Source of the DNA: Candidatus Terraquivivens tikiterensis
GTDB lineage: Archaea > Thermoproteota > Nitrososphaeria_A > Caldarchaeales > Wolframiiraptoraceae
Direction of reading: 5' to 3'
Length of the DNA: 35,142 bases
NCBI GenBank assembly: GCA_003056285.1
Contig: NDWU01000019.1
Location: 1 to 35,142 of the forward strand
This document shows positions 1 to 7,189 of this stretch, one piece after another. The position numbers and the translations under genes were made by a program. Under the pieces are notes generated by a model, which made no database searches, was not told the origin of the DNA, and was given only the letters and a program-made list of their open reading frames with translations. Within the stretch, counting starts at the first letter, position 1. Each line of letters begins with the position of its first letter.

Positions 1-884
1 GACGCGACCTTGCGGTTCTTCCGCTTTGCATATCTATTCCTCGTAGCGTTATAGCTCAAGCCTTTAAGATTTTCAAATATGGGAGCAAGCCCTTCCTGGG
101 ATAGCTCTTTAACTATGCTCGTGGTTACCTTATGGAGCATGTCGTTCACCCTCCTCCTCTCGCGCCTGGAGTACTTCTGCATGAGCCTTCTAGAAGTTAT
201 CGGGTTGTATTTCGAAAGGCTTTGGATTCTTCCACGCTTCTCAAAGTAATGTACTCTGATCCCATACAGCTTCTTTAAGTCAACCTTCCGGTACTCAGCC
301 GAGTCTCCTTTTACCTTAAGGAAGTCTATGCTCATCAGGTTTACGTCTATCGAGGCATAACCCTTTGGGGTCTTCTCTTCGATTGTTTTCTTGAAAGCTA
401 TGACGGCTCTATCCTCCAGAAGCGTTACCTCGCCTAAACTCAGCTCCCCATTCCTCCATGCATCGATGAATCTTTTCTGATATGAGCCTACTATTAGCGG
501 AACCTCAACACGATGATACGGCCTTGTCGTAATTACTATCCTATCTCCTTTGAATCGCATGAGCTCCTTCTGTAGTCTCATAGAGAGGGCGTTGAAGGTC
601 GGTGGATTGCTCGGGTCGGCCCTTCTCCTCTTAACAAGCCTTTTCCAAGAGCGGATTACGTTGCAGGCGACCCTAGCGGCCGAGATGCAGTAGTGGGTCG
701 CTAGACCATATTTTTGCTTGAACTCCTCGTATAGGGCCCTCTCGACCTTCATGGGCGAGCTTATGCCATGACTTATGGCGTACTGTATGCACTCGCTCAC
801 CATCCCGTTGAAAATCTGAAGCAGAGGCCTGGTGTCGGAGCTATGCTTGAACGCTACCGCCTTGACGGCCTCCAACCTCGCCAC
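1..884 (-). CDS. tnpB: TnpB/OrfB RNA-guided nuclease of an IS607/IS605-type element, 3' end outside the window
   Basis: Translating the minus strand from a GTG at 884 (preceded by a TGAGGGG ribosome-binding site) gives an uninterrupted protein of about 294 residues that runs off the window. It has the OrfB/TnpB layout: a basic N-terminal half, then the RuvC-I block reading SIDVNLMSID with its catalytic Asp, a long basic helical stretch (KYSRRERRRVNDMLHK), and the RuvC-II block reading IFENLKGLSY with its Glu. The zinc ribbon and third RuvC Asp would lie beyond position 1. TnpB proteins are omega-RNA-guided DNA nucleases that keep IS200/IS605/IS607 elements in place. The catalytic residues that can be seen are intact, so this is not evidently a nuclease-dead derivative. 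The start overlaps the end of the upstream HTH gene by 44 nt, indicating translational coupling. The matching omega-RNA would lie outside the window. Confidence 0.85.
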   Translation of the reverse strand, partial: MARLEAVKAVAFKHSSDTRPLLQIFNGMVSECIQYAISHGISSPMKVERALYEEFKQKYGLATHYCISAARVACNVIRSWKRLVKRRRADPSNPPTFNALSMRLQKELMRFKGDRIVITTRPYHRVEVPLIVGSYQKRFIDAWRNGELSLGEVTLLEDRAVIAFKKTIEEKTPKGYASIDVNLMSIDFLKVKGDSAEYRKVDLKKLYGIRVHYFEKRGRIQSLSKYNPITSRRLMQKYSRRERRRVNDMLHKVTTSIVKELSQEGLAPIFENLKGLSYNATRNRYAKRKNRKVA

Positions 885-1047
885 CCCTCAGAATCTTCTC
901 GATGTCGCTCTTGTAGTAGCGGAGCTTCCCGCTTAGAAGCCTGACAGCCCTTATCAAGCCCTTCTTGTACCATGACCACAGAGTCTTGTTGCTGACCTTT
1001 AGTAGAGCCCTAACCTCCTTAGGAGTAATGAGTTCCTCGTAAGCCAT
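841..1047 (-). CDS. Stand-alone MerR-like helix-turn-helix protein paired with TnpB
   Basis: This 68-residue protein is a single winged-helix/MerR-like DNA-binding domain: TPKEVRALLKVSNKTLWSWY, then basic recognition and wing residues, then the KSDIEKIL helix. It is the same domain that forms the N-terminus of IS607-family TnpA serine recombinases. Those proteins are usually about 200 residues, with a catalytic domain starting directly after this helix. Here the reading frame stops after a Gly-rich tail and tnpB starts inside it, so the recombinase domain is missing. A TATA-like box lies 28 nt before the ATG, suggesting a leaderless tnpA-tnpB message. It could be a truncated transposase or a retained transcriptional regulator. 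The domain call is firm; the function is inferred. Confidence 0.8.
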   Translation of the reverse strand: MAYEELITPKEVRALLKVSNKTLWSWYKKGLIRAVRLLSGKLRYYKSDIEKILRGGEVGGRQGGSVQA

Positions 1048-1070
1048 TAAGGTAATATAGGAAACAAGTT

Positions 1071-1080
1071 CTATTTAAGA
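1071..1080 (-). promoter_or_regulatory. TATA-like box for the HTH-tnpB operon
   Basis: Read on the minus strand this is TCTTAAATAG, centred about 28 nt upstream of the ATG at 1047. That spacing fits a leaderless archaeal promoter. It was located by eye only. Confidence 0.4.
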
Positions 1081-1120
1081 TTATCTATTTTGAAAACTGC
1101 TGAGAACGGCAATACGATAA

Positions 1121-1130
1121 GGTATAAATG
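1121..1130 (+). promoter_or_regulatory. TATA-like box for eS30
   Basis: GGTATAAATG lies about 38 nt upstream of the eS30 ATG. A GGGAG ribosome-binding site at 1152-1156 fits a short leader. The divergent HTH gene promoter lies about 45 nt away. Confidence 0.45.
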
Positions 1131-1162
1131 GATAAGCCGATGGTTAATTATGGGAGTTCGAG

Positions 1163-1327
1163 ATGCCGAGCCACGGATCCGTAACAAAAGCCGGAAAGGT
1201 CAGGTCGCAGACACCGAAGCTGGAGGCTAAACCAAGGCGTAGCCCGATCCCAAGGATCAGGAACAGGTACAACTACAAGCTAAGGGTGCTGGAGGCTAAG
1301 CCATCGGAGGAAAGGAGCCAGGAGTAG
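1163..1327 (+). CDS. rps30e: Small ribosomal subunit protein eS30
   Basis: This is a 54-residue, strongly basic protein. It starts MPSHGSVTKAGKVRSQTPK and continues with PIPRIRNRYNYKLRVL, which is the recognisable eS30 pattern (HGSL/V-TKAGKVR-QTPK, then PR-RNR-NY). eS30 binds the small ribosomal subunit near the decoding region. The ATG is preceded by a GGGAG ribosome-binding site 6 nt away and by a TATA-like box. The last 32 nt overlap the 3' end of the convergent purB gene. Because of its size this gene is easy to miss in annotation. Among archaea eS30 is characteristic of TACK lineages and generally absent from Euryarchaeota, so it is a useful taxonomic marker here. Confidence 0.93.
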   Translation: MPSHGSVTKAGKVRSQTPKLEAKPRRSPIPRIRNRYNYKLRVLEAKPSEERSQE

Positions 1328-2666
1328 ACAGCCTCTTCTTAACGCGCTCGACGACCTCGCTTATTATCAACTTCGAGGCACCCAAACATGCCCCTGGCTT
1401 CATGACACCCTCTATTTCCTCTCTAGATAGCTTATGTGAAACTTCCGGTATTTGGAGCAGGGCTTCTAGGAAGGGCATATCCGTCTTCTCCGACGCTCTC
1501 TGAACCAGCCTGTAAGCGGTAACCCTAGAAAAGCCCTTCTTTAACATCAGGTCGAGGACGAATTCGGAAAATATCCTTCCGCCGGTCTTTTGGATGTTGG
1601 CCATTATGGATTCCTCGTTAACCTTAAGCCCGCTTATCACCTCGACCATTGTTCTGAGAGCCTCGTCGAGAAGGATAAGGCTCATGGGGATTATGAAGCG
1701 CTCATTTGCGGAGTTTGTCAAATCCCTTTCGTGCCACAACGGTATGTTCTCAAGGGCGACTTGAACCAGCGGCCTGAGCAAACGGGCTATGGAGGAGACC
1801 TTCTCGGATTTTATGGGGTTCCTTTTTACTGGAACCGCGGAGCTTCCGACCTGTCCAGGCCTGAACGGTTCCTCAACCTCGCATATCTCCGTCCTTTGCA
1901 GGTTCCTTATTTCTGTTGAAATCCTGTCTAACGTGGAGGCTAGCATGGCCGCGAAGAAAACCACTTCTGCGTAAAGCTCTCTGGGAACGACCTGCGTCGC
2001 GGCATCTATCGGTCTCAGGCCAAGCTTCTCTGCAACCCGCCTTTGAACCTCGATGGCCTTTTCACCCATGACAGAACCAGTACCGACCACACCGAGGGTT
2101 TTGCATACCAATACCCTGTCAAGCATTTGGCTAAGCCTGTCGAAGTGTCTCAGCATCTCAGATGCCCAGACGGCAAACTTTAACCCGAACGATATTATGC
2201 TCGCATGCTGTCCGTGGGTCCTTCCAACGGCGGGCAGACCAGCATAGCGCTGTGCCATCTCGGCCAGCAAGGTCGTAAGCTCGCGCATCCTTCCCTCGAT
2301 TATCCTCATCGCATCCCTTATCTGCAGAGACGTCGCTGTATCCAAAAGGTCGTTGCTCGTCATCCCATAATGGACCCATGGCTTCGCGTGGTCCCCGCAC
2401 ACCCCGACCAGGACCTCCACGACGTTCGCGGGTTCATGGCCTATCTCTTTCTCGACCTCTTTGCACCTTTCGAGGGTTACGTAGTCGATGCTAGCCTTCG
2501 ACGCTATCTCCTTACCGGCCTCAGCCGGTATGATACCTAGCTCTGCCTGGGCCTCTGCAACCGCCGCCTCTACAGCGAGTATGTACTTGAGCCTACTGCT
2601 CTCCTCGAATATTTCCCTTATCTCTTTGCTGCCGTACCTTCCGGAGTCTATGGGGAGCACGGGCAT
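1296..2666 (-). CDS. purB: Adenylosuccinate lyase
   Basis: PurB catalyses two fumarate-releasing steps in purine synthesis: SAICAR to AICAR, and adenylosuccinate to AMP. The protein begins MPVLPIDSGRYGSKEI, the normal family N-terminus. It carries the THGQHAS block with its catalytic His, the EPFRPGQVGSSAVPVKRNP signature loop of the fumarase/aspartase superfamily, and a C-terminal lyase helical domain (about 456 residues, normal length). An upstream in-frame ATG at 2717 would add 17 basic residues. The start at 2666 is preferred because a GGAGAT ribosome-binding site sits just upstream and homologues begin there. The signature has Val where many members have Met. The 3' end overlaps eS30 convergently by 32 nt. 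Confidence 0.95.
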   Translation of the reverse strand: MPVLPIDSGRYGSKEIREIFEESSRLKYILAVEAAVAEAQAELGIIPAEAGKEIASKASIDYVTLERCKEVEKEIGHEPANVVEVLVGVCGDHAKPWVHYGMTSNDLLDTATSLQIRDAMRIIEGRMRELTTLLAEMAQRYAGLPAVGRTHGQHASIISFGLKFAVWASEMLRHFDRLSQMLDRVLVCKTLGVVGTGSVMGEKAIEVQRRVAEKLGLRPIDAATQVVPRELYAEVVFFAAMLASTLDRISTEIRNLQRTEICEVEEPFRPGQVGSSAVPVKRNPIKSEKVSSIARLLRPLVQVALENIPLWHERDLTNSANERFIIPMSLILLDEALRTMVEVISGLKVNEESIMANIQKTGGRIFSEFVLDLMLKKGFSRVTAYRLVQRASEKTDMPFLEALLQIPEVSHKLSREEIEGVMKPGACLGASKLIISEVVERVKKRLSTPGSFPPMA

Positions 2667-2727
2667 GCTTAATCTCCGGCCAGCATTGCGCTTCGGTCTT
2701 TTTATCTTTAAGCCCAACCCTAAACGG

Positions 2728-3636
2728 CTATGCGCTTTCTAACGACTTAAGCTGTCTGTGAACCTTCACGAGCCTCTTTAGTATCTCGGACTTTATATCC
2801 CTCCAATCCCTACCAACCGGTGTGGAGAAACGGATCTGAACGATATAGTATTCTTTATCGCTCTGCTCGTTGAGCGTTACATTTTCTATTAGCTCTTTCA
2901 TATCCCCTAAGGCCTCCTTAATCCTTTCAAGGACAACATCTGGGTCATAGTCAACCTTGAATTCGTAACGAACCTGCGATATCCTTTCCAGCCGGCGTTC
3001 GGGCGTATAATTAACGATCGCCGCGTCGAATATTATCCTGTTCGGAATTTTTAGCTCTACGCCGCTATCCGATATCATCAAAGAGTAGAGCAGGCCAACC
3101 TCCAGGATCCTGCCCCTATAACCTACGAAGACGTAGTCGGGCGAGAAGTACTTGTAACCTGGTGAAAATGCCCACTGGTAAGGTATGGCCGGCGTTAGGA
3201 GCCTGATGTCGTCTCCTGGTCTCACGTAACCAGTTAGGAGGACTATGAGGCCTGCGAAGAAGTTGCTGAGCACAGGCTGCAAGGCCAGACCCACGACGAG
3301 CCCAGAGAAAGTGCCCCCTGCGAGCGCCACCTCGGGGCTTATGCCTAAGGATGCTAGTAGGATTATTCCGGCTATTATGTAGGTGAAGACCTTGAGGACG
3401 TTCGTTACGGTATAGGCCTTCCTTCCGTACCTAGGAACAAGGACCCTAAGGATTGGACCGCTTATGCTATAAACTATCAGCACGATGCCGGCTACGGCTA
3501 AGACCGTGTAAACGACGTTTAAGGAAATTATGGGCGGAATAACGCCCGTATTCCATAAGAACCACACTAACGCGGCTAATAGGCCCAGCGTTACGATGCA
3601 CACGATTATCCTTAAAGCTATGCTCCTTGCACTCAT
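2728..3636 (-). CDS. MscS-family mechanosensitive ion channel
   Basis: This 302-residue membrane protein of the small-conductance mechanosensitive channel family would release solutes on hypo-osmotic shock. Hydrophobic segments lie at about residues 8-28, 37-60, 79-98 and 104-138. The last is the Gly/Ala-rich pore helix TM3 (GGTFSGLVVGLALQPVLSNF), followed by the typical VRPGDDI entry into the beta domain. The soluble part has the KIPNRIIFDAAIVNYT segment that matches the MscS PN-N motif, then an alpha/beta C-terminal domain ending in a charged helix. Between the pore and the beta core there is an insertion rich in Tyr, Phe and Pro (about residues 148-170). A TATA-like box at 3688-3696 precedes the gene, which is divergent from aconitase. 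Confidence 0.9.
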   Translation of the reverse strand: MSARSIALRIIVCIVTLGLLAALVWFLWNTGVIPPIISLNVVYTVLAVAGIVLIVYSISGPILRVLVPRYGRKAYTVTNVLKVFTYIIAGIILLASLGISPEVALAGGTFSGLVVGLALQPVLSNFFAGLIVLLTGYVRPGDDIRLLTPAIPYQWAFSPGYKYFSPDYVFVGYRGRILEVGLLYSLMISDSGVELKIPNRIIFDAAIVNYTPERRLERISQVRYEFKVDYDPDVVLERIKEALGDMKELIENVTLNEQSDKEYYIVQIRFSTPVGRDWRDIKSEILKRLVKVHRQLKSLESA

Positions 3637-3687
3637 ACCGCACCGACGGCTCTACTACATCTTCTGGGTTTAGGTGAAGGTACGCGG

Positions 3688-3696
3688 TATTTTATC
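3688..3696 (-). promoter_or_regulatory. TATA-like box for the MscS gene
   Basis: The minus strand reads GATAAAATA about 55 nt upstream of the ATG at 3636, in the divergent intergenic region shared with aconitase. Confidence 0.3.
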
Positions 3697-3764
3697 GTTT
3701 TTCATGCTGTAAACCTCTACGATGCAAGGATCCTCAGAAGAAGCCTTCCGACGGCCGCCTGAAA

Positions 3765-3775
3765 TGTTAAATAAC
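3765..3775 (+). promoter_or_regulatory. TATA-like box for aconitase
   Basis: TGTTAAATAAC is an imperfect palindrome about 37 nt before the first ATG at 3807 and about 49 nt before the second ATG at 3819. It implies a very short leader. Confidence 0.4.
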
Positions 3776-3806
3776 ATGCGATTAAAGGTAGAATTGGGTC
3801 ATCCGC

Positions 3807-5747
3807 ATGGGTCTAACAATGACCCAGAAGATAATAAAGGAGCACCTCGTTAGCGGAAGGCCAGAGCCTGGCGAGGTCGTTTCTATAAAAGTTGACCAGG
3901 TCCTTATGCAGGACGCTACAGGCACGATGGCCATGCTGGAGTTCGAGGCTATGGGCGTTCCGCGCGTAAAGGTACCCTTGGCGGTAGTTTACGTCGACCA
4001 CAACATGCTTCAGATCGATAACCTAAACGCCGATGACCACATATTCCTAAGGACCGCGGCCGCAAAGTACGGCATATACTACTCTAGGCCGGGAAACGGC
4101 ATCTGCCACCAGGTCCACCTGGAGAGGTTCGCGGCTCCCGGACAGGTGCTACTCGGTTCCGATAGCCACACACCAACGGCCGGAGGCATGGGCATGCTGG
4201 CGATAGGCGTAGGCGGCTTAGAGGTTGCCGCCGCCATGGCAGGAGAGCCTTATGAGTTCAAGGTTCCTGAGATAGTGAAGGTTGTCCTCGAGGGCGAGCT
4301 GAGGAGGCCATGGGTTACGGCGATGGACATCACGTTCGAGCTCCTAAGAAGGTTTACGGTCAAGGGTGGTGTAGGAAAGATATTCGAGTACGTCGGCCCC
4401 GGCGTTAAGACGCTCACGGTTACGGAGAGGGCTACGGTCACGAACTTCGGAACGGAGCTGGGCCTAACGACTTCGATCTTTCCCTCGGACGAGAGGACGA
4501 GGCACTACCTTGAGGCTCAGGGGAGGGGGGATGCGTGGAGGGAGCTAAGCCCAGACCCAGACGCGGAGTACGCAGATACTATAACGGTAAACCTGAGCGA
4601 GCTGGAGCCGTACGTCGCCAAGCCGCACCAACCTGACAACGTAGTAAGGCTGGTTGAGCTTAAGGGCATGAAGGTGGACCAAGTGTGCATAGGGAGCTGC
4701 ACAAACTCCTCATACCAGGTGATGAAGGCTGTAGCACAAATACTCAAGGGAAGGACGGTCGCGCCCAACGTGAGCATGACTGTTTCACCTGGCTCTAAGC
4801 AAGTTTACGAAATGCTAGCCAGGGAAGGCGCGCTGGCCGACATGATAGCGGCCGGCGTAAGGGTACTCGAGGCGGCGTGCGGACCTTGCATCGGCATGGG
4901 TCAGGCACCGCCATATAACGGCGTATCGGTAAGGTCTTTCAACAGGAACTTCAAGGGGAGGTCTGGGACGCCGGAGGCGAGTGTCTACTTGGCAAACCCG
5001 CTAGTCGCGACGTATATCGCGCTGAAGGGAGAGTTTGCAGACCCGAGGGAGTCCGACATAAACGTTACGTACGTCGAAGAGCCTGAGCGCTTTTTGATAA
5101 ACGACAACATGATAATCCCTCCCTCGCCGACGCCAGAGGCTGTCAAAGTGATAAAGGGCCCGAACATAAAGGAGGTACCCGTAAAGGAGCCCCTGGCCGA
5201 ATCTTTGACAGCTAAGGTTTTGATAAAGGTTGGCGACAACATAAGCACCGACGACATACTTCCCGCGGGCGCGAAGATCCTGCCCCTAAGGTCCAACATT
5301 CCTGAGATCTCCAAGTACACCTTCAGCAGGATAGACCCGACTTTCTACGAAAGGGCAAGGGCAGCCAAGGCTGGAGTGATAGTTGGCGGCGAAAACTACG
5401 GCCAAGGCTCTTCAAGGGAGCACGCGGCGATAGCGCCGATGTACTTGGGCGTGAAGGCCGTGATAGCCAAGTCCTTGGCCAGGATACACAAGGAAAACTT
5501 GGTAAACTTCGGGATAATTCCTTTAACGTTCGAGAACCCATCCGACTACGATAGGATAGATGCCGGTGACGAGCTGGAGATTCTTAGGTTGGCGGAGGCC
5601 GTGAGAAAGAATGAGCCGATAAAGATCGTAAACAAAACGAAGGGGATAGAGTTCGTTACGACCTTCAGCCTTATCGAAAAGCAGAGGGAGGTGCTATTGG
5701 CCGGCGGCCTCTTGCCTTACATAAGAAAAAAGATTCAGGCATCCTGA
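3807..5747 (+). CDS. acn: Aconitate hydratase (aconitase), [4Fe-4S] enzyme
   Basis: Aconitase isomerises citrate to isocitrate through cis-aconitate in the TCA cycle. At 646 residues it is the shorter archaeal/mitochondrial-like type with the swivel domain fused at the C-terminus. Visible family blocks are VVYVDHNMLQID, GSDSHTPTAGGMGM and VCIGSCTNSS with Cys298, then AACGPCIGMG with Cys358 and Cys361. These three Cys are the expected cluster ligands. The C-terminal domain has DNISTDDILPAGAK and GGENYGQGSSREHAA, with the substrate-binding Ser-Arg. The ATG at 3807 and one at 3819 (MTQKIIKEHL) are both possible starts; no strong ribosome-binding site separates them. The gene stands alone and is divergent from the MscS gene. 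Confidence 0.95.
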   Translation: MGLTMTQKIIKEHLVSGRPEPGEVVSIKVDQVLMQDATGTMAMLEFEAMGVPRVKVPLAVVYVDHNMLQIDNLNADDHIFLRTAAAKYGIYYSRPGNGICHQVHLERFAAPGQVLLGSDSHTPTAGGMGMLAIGVGGLEVAAAMAGEPYEFKVPEIVKVVLEGELRRPWVTAMDITFELLRRFTVKGGVGKIFEYVGPGVKTLTVTERATVTNFGTELGLTTSIFPSDERTRHYLEAQGRGDAWRELSPDPDAEYADTITVNLSELEPYVAKPHQPDNVVRLVELKGMKVDQVCIGSCTNSSYQVMKAVAQILKGRTVAPNVSMTVSPGSKQVYEMLAREGALADMIAAGVRVLEAACGPCIGMGQAPPYNGVSVRSFNRNFKGRSGTPEASVYLANPLVATYIALKGEFADPRESDINVTYVEEPERFLINDNMIIPPSPTPEAVKVIKGPNIKEVPVKEPLAESLTAKVLIKVGDNISTDDILPAGAKILPLRSNIPEISKYTFSRIDPTFYERARAAKAGVIVGGENYGQGSSREHAAIAPMYLGVKAVIAKSLARIHKENLVNFGIIPLTFENPSDYDRIDAGDELEILRLAEAVRKNEPIKIVNKTKGIEFVTTFSLIEKQREVLLAGGLLPYIRKKIQAS

Positions 5748-5777
5748 GGGGTCGTCGCTAACCTTTATTACGCTCGT

Positions 5778-5975
5778 CCGTACGAATGGCGAGAGGTTGC
5801 TGAGGCTAAGCGAGGCCTGTAAGAGCCGGTATCCATCTGAGCGCGCTTAGAGAATTGGATAGGTATGGAAAGGCTAGGGTCGTTAGAACCGTTGACGGTA
5901 GAAGGCGGGTACCTGGGAGCTAAGTTGAGCACTTGGTGAGCATTCTTAAGCAAGGAGAGGTCTTACTTCGCCTTT
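5778..5975 (+). pseudogene. Decayed IS607-type TnpA HTH domain
   Basis: Two reading frames together spell a MerR-like HTH of the IS607 recombinase type. The first frame gives GERLLRLSEACKSRYPSER and the second gives ALRELDRYGKARVVRTVDG, followed by RRRVPGS and a VEHL-like helix. A frameshift and internal stops disrupt it and no recombinase catalytic domain follows. This is the N-terminal relic of an insertion sequence whose tnpB relic lies directly downstream. Confidence 0.6.
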
Positions 5976-6018
5976 ATCAGCAGTTTGAAATAGATAGACT
6001 TAAGCCGTAATAGAAGTT

Positions 6019-6206
6019 GATGGAGAGGCTTTACACGCTTAAGGAAGCCAAGAATACTTCGAGGGAGTGTCATAGATGCGGGCATGTGGTCAAGTGAAAG
6101 GAAGAATATACAAATGTCTAAGTGTGGAATGGAATATGACCGAGACTTAACGCATGTGTGAACATAGCTAATAGGGTAATGAGTTCTATGGGGAGAGCCG
6201 TTAGCC
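6019..6206 (+). pseudogene. Decayed tnpB C-terminus (zinc ribbon and tail), copy 1
   Basis: Reading across frameshifts gives MERLYTLKEA, then SRECHRCGHVV, then a second pair of Cys followed by GMEYDRDLT and NIANRVMSSMG. This is the CxxC-CxxC ribbon and third RuvC motif (YDRD.NA..NIA) typical of TnpB. In-frame stops and single-base shifts show it is dead. The coding tail merges into the right-end element at 6188-6287. Confidence 0.65.
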
Positions 6207-6287
6207 CCAAACCAGCAGATGGGGAGATAGGCGTAAAGCCTACTCTAAACGCTGGAAGCTCCCGAGTTCGTTCGTAGAGTAGCTCAC
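6188..6287 (+). repeat. TnpB right end / omega-RNA-like element, copy M
   Basis: A stretch of about 100 nt is shared with 31480-31579. Both carry AACCAGCAGATG, a GGCG(T/C)AAAGCC block, AACGCTGGAAGCTCCCG, then a hairpin region ending GAGTAGCTCAC. This is the layout of the 3' end of a tnpB gene overlapping its omega-RNA scaffold and right end. Position 6288 onward would be the genomic flank or guide side. It lies inside the coding remains of a second tnpB, showing one element inserted into another. Confidence 0.6.
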
Positions 6288-6290
6288 AAA

Positions 6291-6491
6291 TCTAGCATTC
6301 AAAACCCTCAACCCTATAACACAACGAAGAGGTGCTCCAGATGTGGGATGACAAATTCCCCGAAAGGAGCGATATATGAGCGTAGGCATTGTGGGTTTAG
6401 GATAGACAGGCAACTGAGCGCGAGCATAAACCTATACCTTAAGATGGAGGGGCTTACTCCAAGCCTAAAGAACCTTTCGATGAGCTTATGA
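6291..6491 (+). pseudogene. Decayed tnpB C-terminus, copy 2, from a different element
   Basis: An open frame reads YNTTKRCSRCGMTNSPKG, then ERRHCGFRIDRQLSASINLY, ending at a TGA. It is the TnpB zinc ribbon and RuvC-III block. One ribbon Cys is changed to Arg and the conserved Asn of LNASIN is Ser. Its sequence differs from copy 1, so two element types met here. The 5' part was displaced by the insertion ending at 6287. The stretch from 6492 to 6640 has no convincing gene. Confidence 0.6.
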
Positions 6492-6645
6492 GACTTGGAG
6501 CGGGTTCACCCTGAGGGGGAGGAGGCTGATGAGTCCCAAGAGCTATGCTATGTCTATTAAAAGACTACATAACTTCAGAACCCTATTGGGGTACGCAAGA
6601 TCGAAAGGTTCTTTAGGATGCCGCCAGCGGATTAGCAAGGAGTAT

Positions 6646-6657
6646 AAACTATATAAT
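6646..6657 (+). promoter_or_regulatory. TATA-like box for the uL15-secY operon
   Basis: AACTATATAATA lies about 70-78 nt before the uL15 TTG start and is the strongest AT-rich box between the IS relics and the ribosomal operon. Confidence 0.4.
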
Positions 6658-6723
6658 ATCGTCGTAATCTTTTATCTCTGCGCAGAAAGGACCGTGGATA
6701 TACGTAGCTAAAAGGTGGTAGGT

Positions 6724-7179
6724 TTGCCTACGAGGTTAAGAAAGATAAGAAAACTGAGGGGTTCGAGGACGTGCGGCTGGGGTCAGATAGGGCAGCATAG
6801 AAAGAAGGGCTCGAAGGGCGGCAGGGGAATGGCCGGTTCGCATAAGCACAAGTGGACGTGGGTTCTTAGGTACGCGCCAGATTACTTCGGTAAGCATGGC
6901 TTTTTTAGACCGAACAGGAAGGTATACAGGAGCATTAACCTAAACCAGCTCTCCGAGCTCGCAGAAGCAATCGAGAAGGACAAAAACGCGCAAAGGGTAG
7001 GAGACATGCTGCTAATTAACCTAAAGTCCCTCGGTATAGAAAAAGTCCTGGCCGGAGGCAAAGTGCATAAGCCCCTTTTGGTCGTCGCAGAAAGATGGAC
7101 GGAGCGGGCAAGCAAAAAAATATCCGATGCCGGAGGCAAAATTATAAAACCAGAGGAGCTTACCACCCTGGTAGGCTAA
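6724..7179 (+). CDS. rpl15: Large ribosomal subunit protein uL15
   Basis: uL15 is a 50S assembly and structural protein. The N-terminus MPTRLRKIRKLRGSRTCGWG and the glycine-rich KKGSKGGRGMAGSHKHKWTW segment are diagnostic, and the C-terminal half folds as the globular domain. I place the start at a TTG (6724): archaeal homologues begin Met-Pro-Thr-Arg, and a GGTGGT ribosome-binding site lies 4 nt upstream. A GTG at 6715 would add three residues. The gene is 10 nt upstream of secY, as in the conserved archaeal S10/spc operon order, but the rest of that operon is replaced upstream by insertion-sequence debris. Confidence 0.95.
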   Translation: MPTRLRKIRKLRGSRTCGWGQIGQHRKKGSKGGRGMAGSHKHKWTWVLRYAPDYFGKHGFFRPNRKVYRSINLNQLSELAEAIEKDKNAQRVGDMLLINLKSLGIEKVLAGGKVHKPLLVVAERWTERASKKISDAGGKIIKPEELTTLVG

Positions 7180-7189
7180 AAGCGGACGC

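Noticed and set aside
2158-2400. Minus-strand frame inside purB and similar frames inside aconitase, SecY and PolD
   Set aside because: These are alternate-frame shadows of strongly supported genes.
5748-6720. Possible tRNA or small RNA genes among the IS relics
   Set aside because: The hairpins present belong to the right-end elements. I found no cloverleaf or GTTCRANYC T-loop here or elsewhere in the window.
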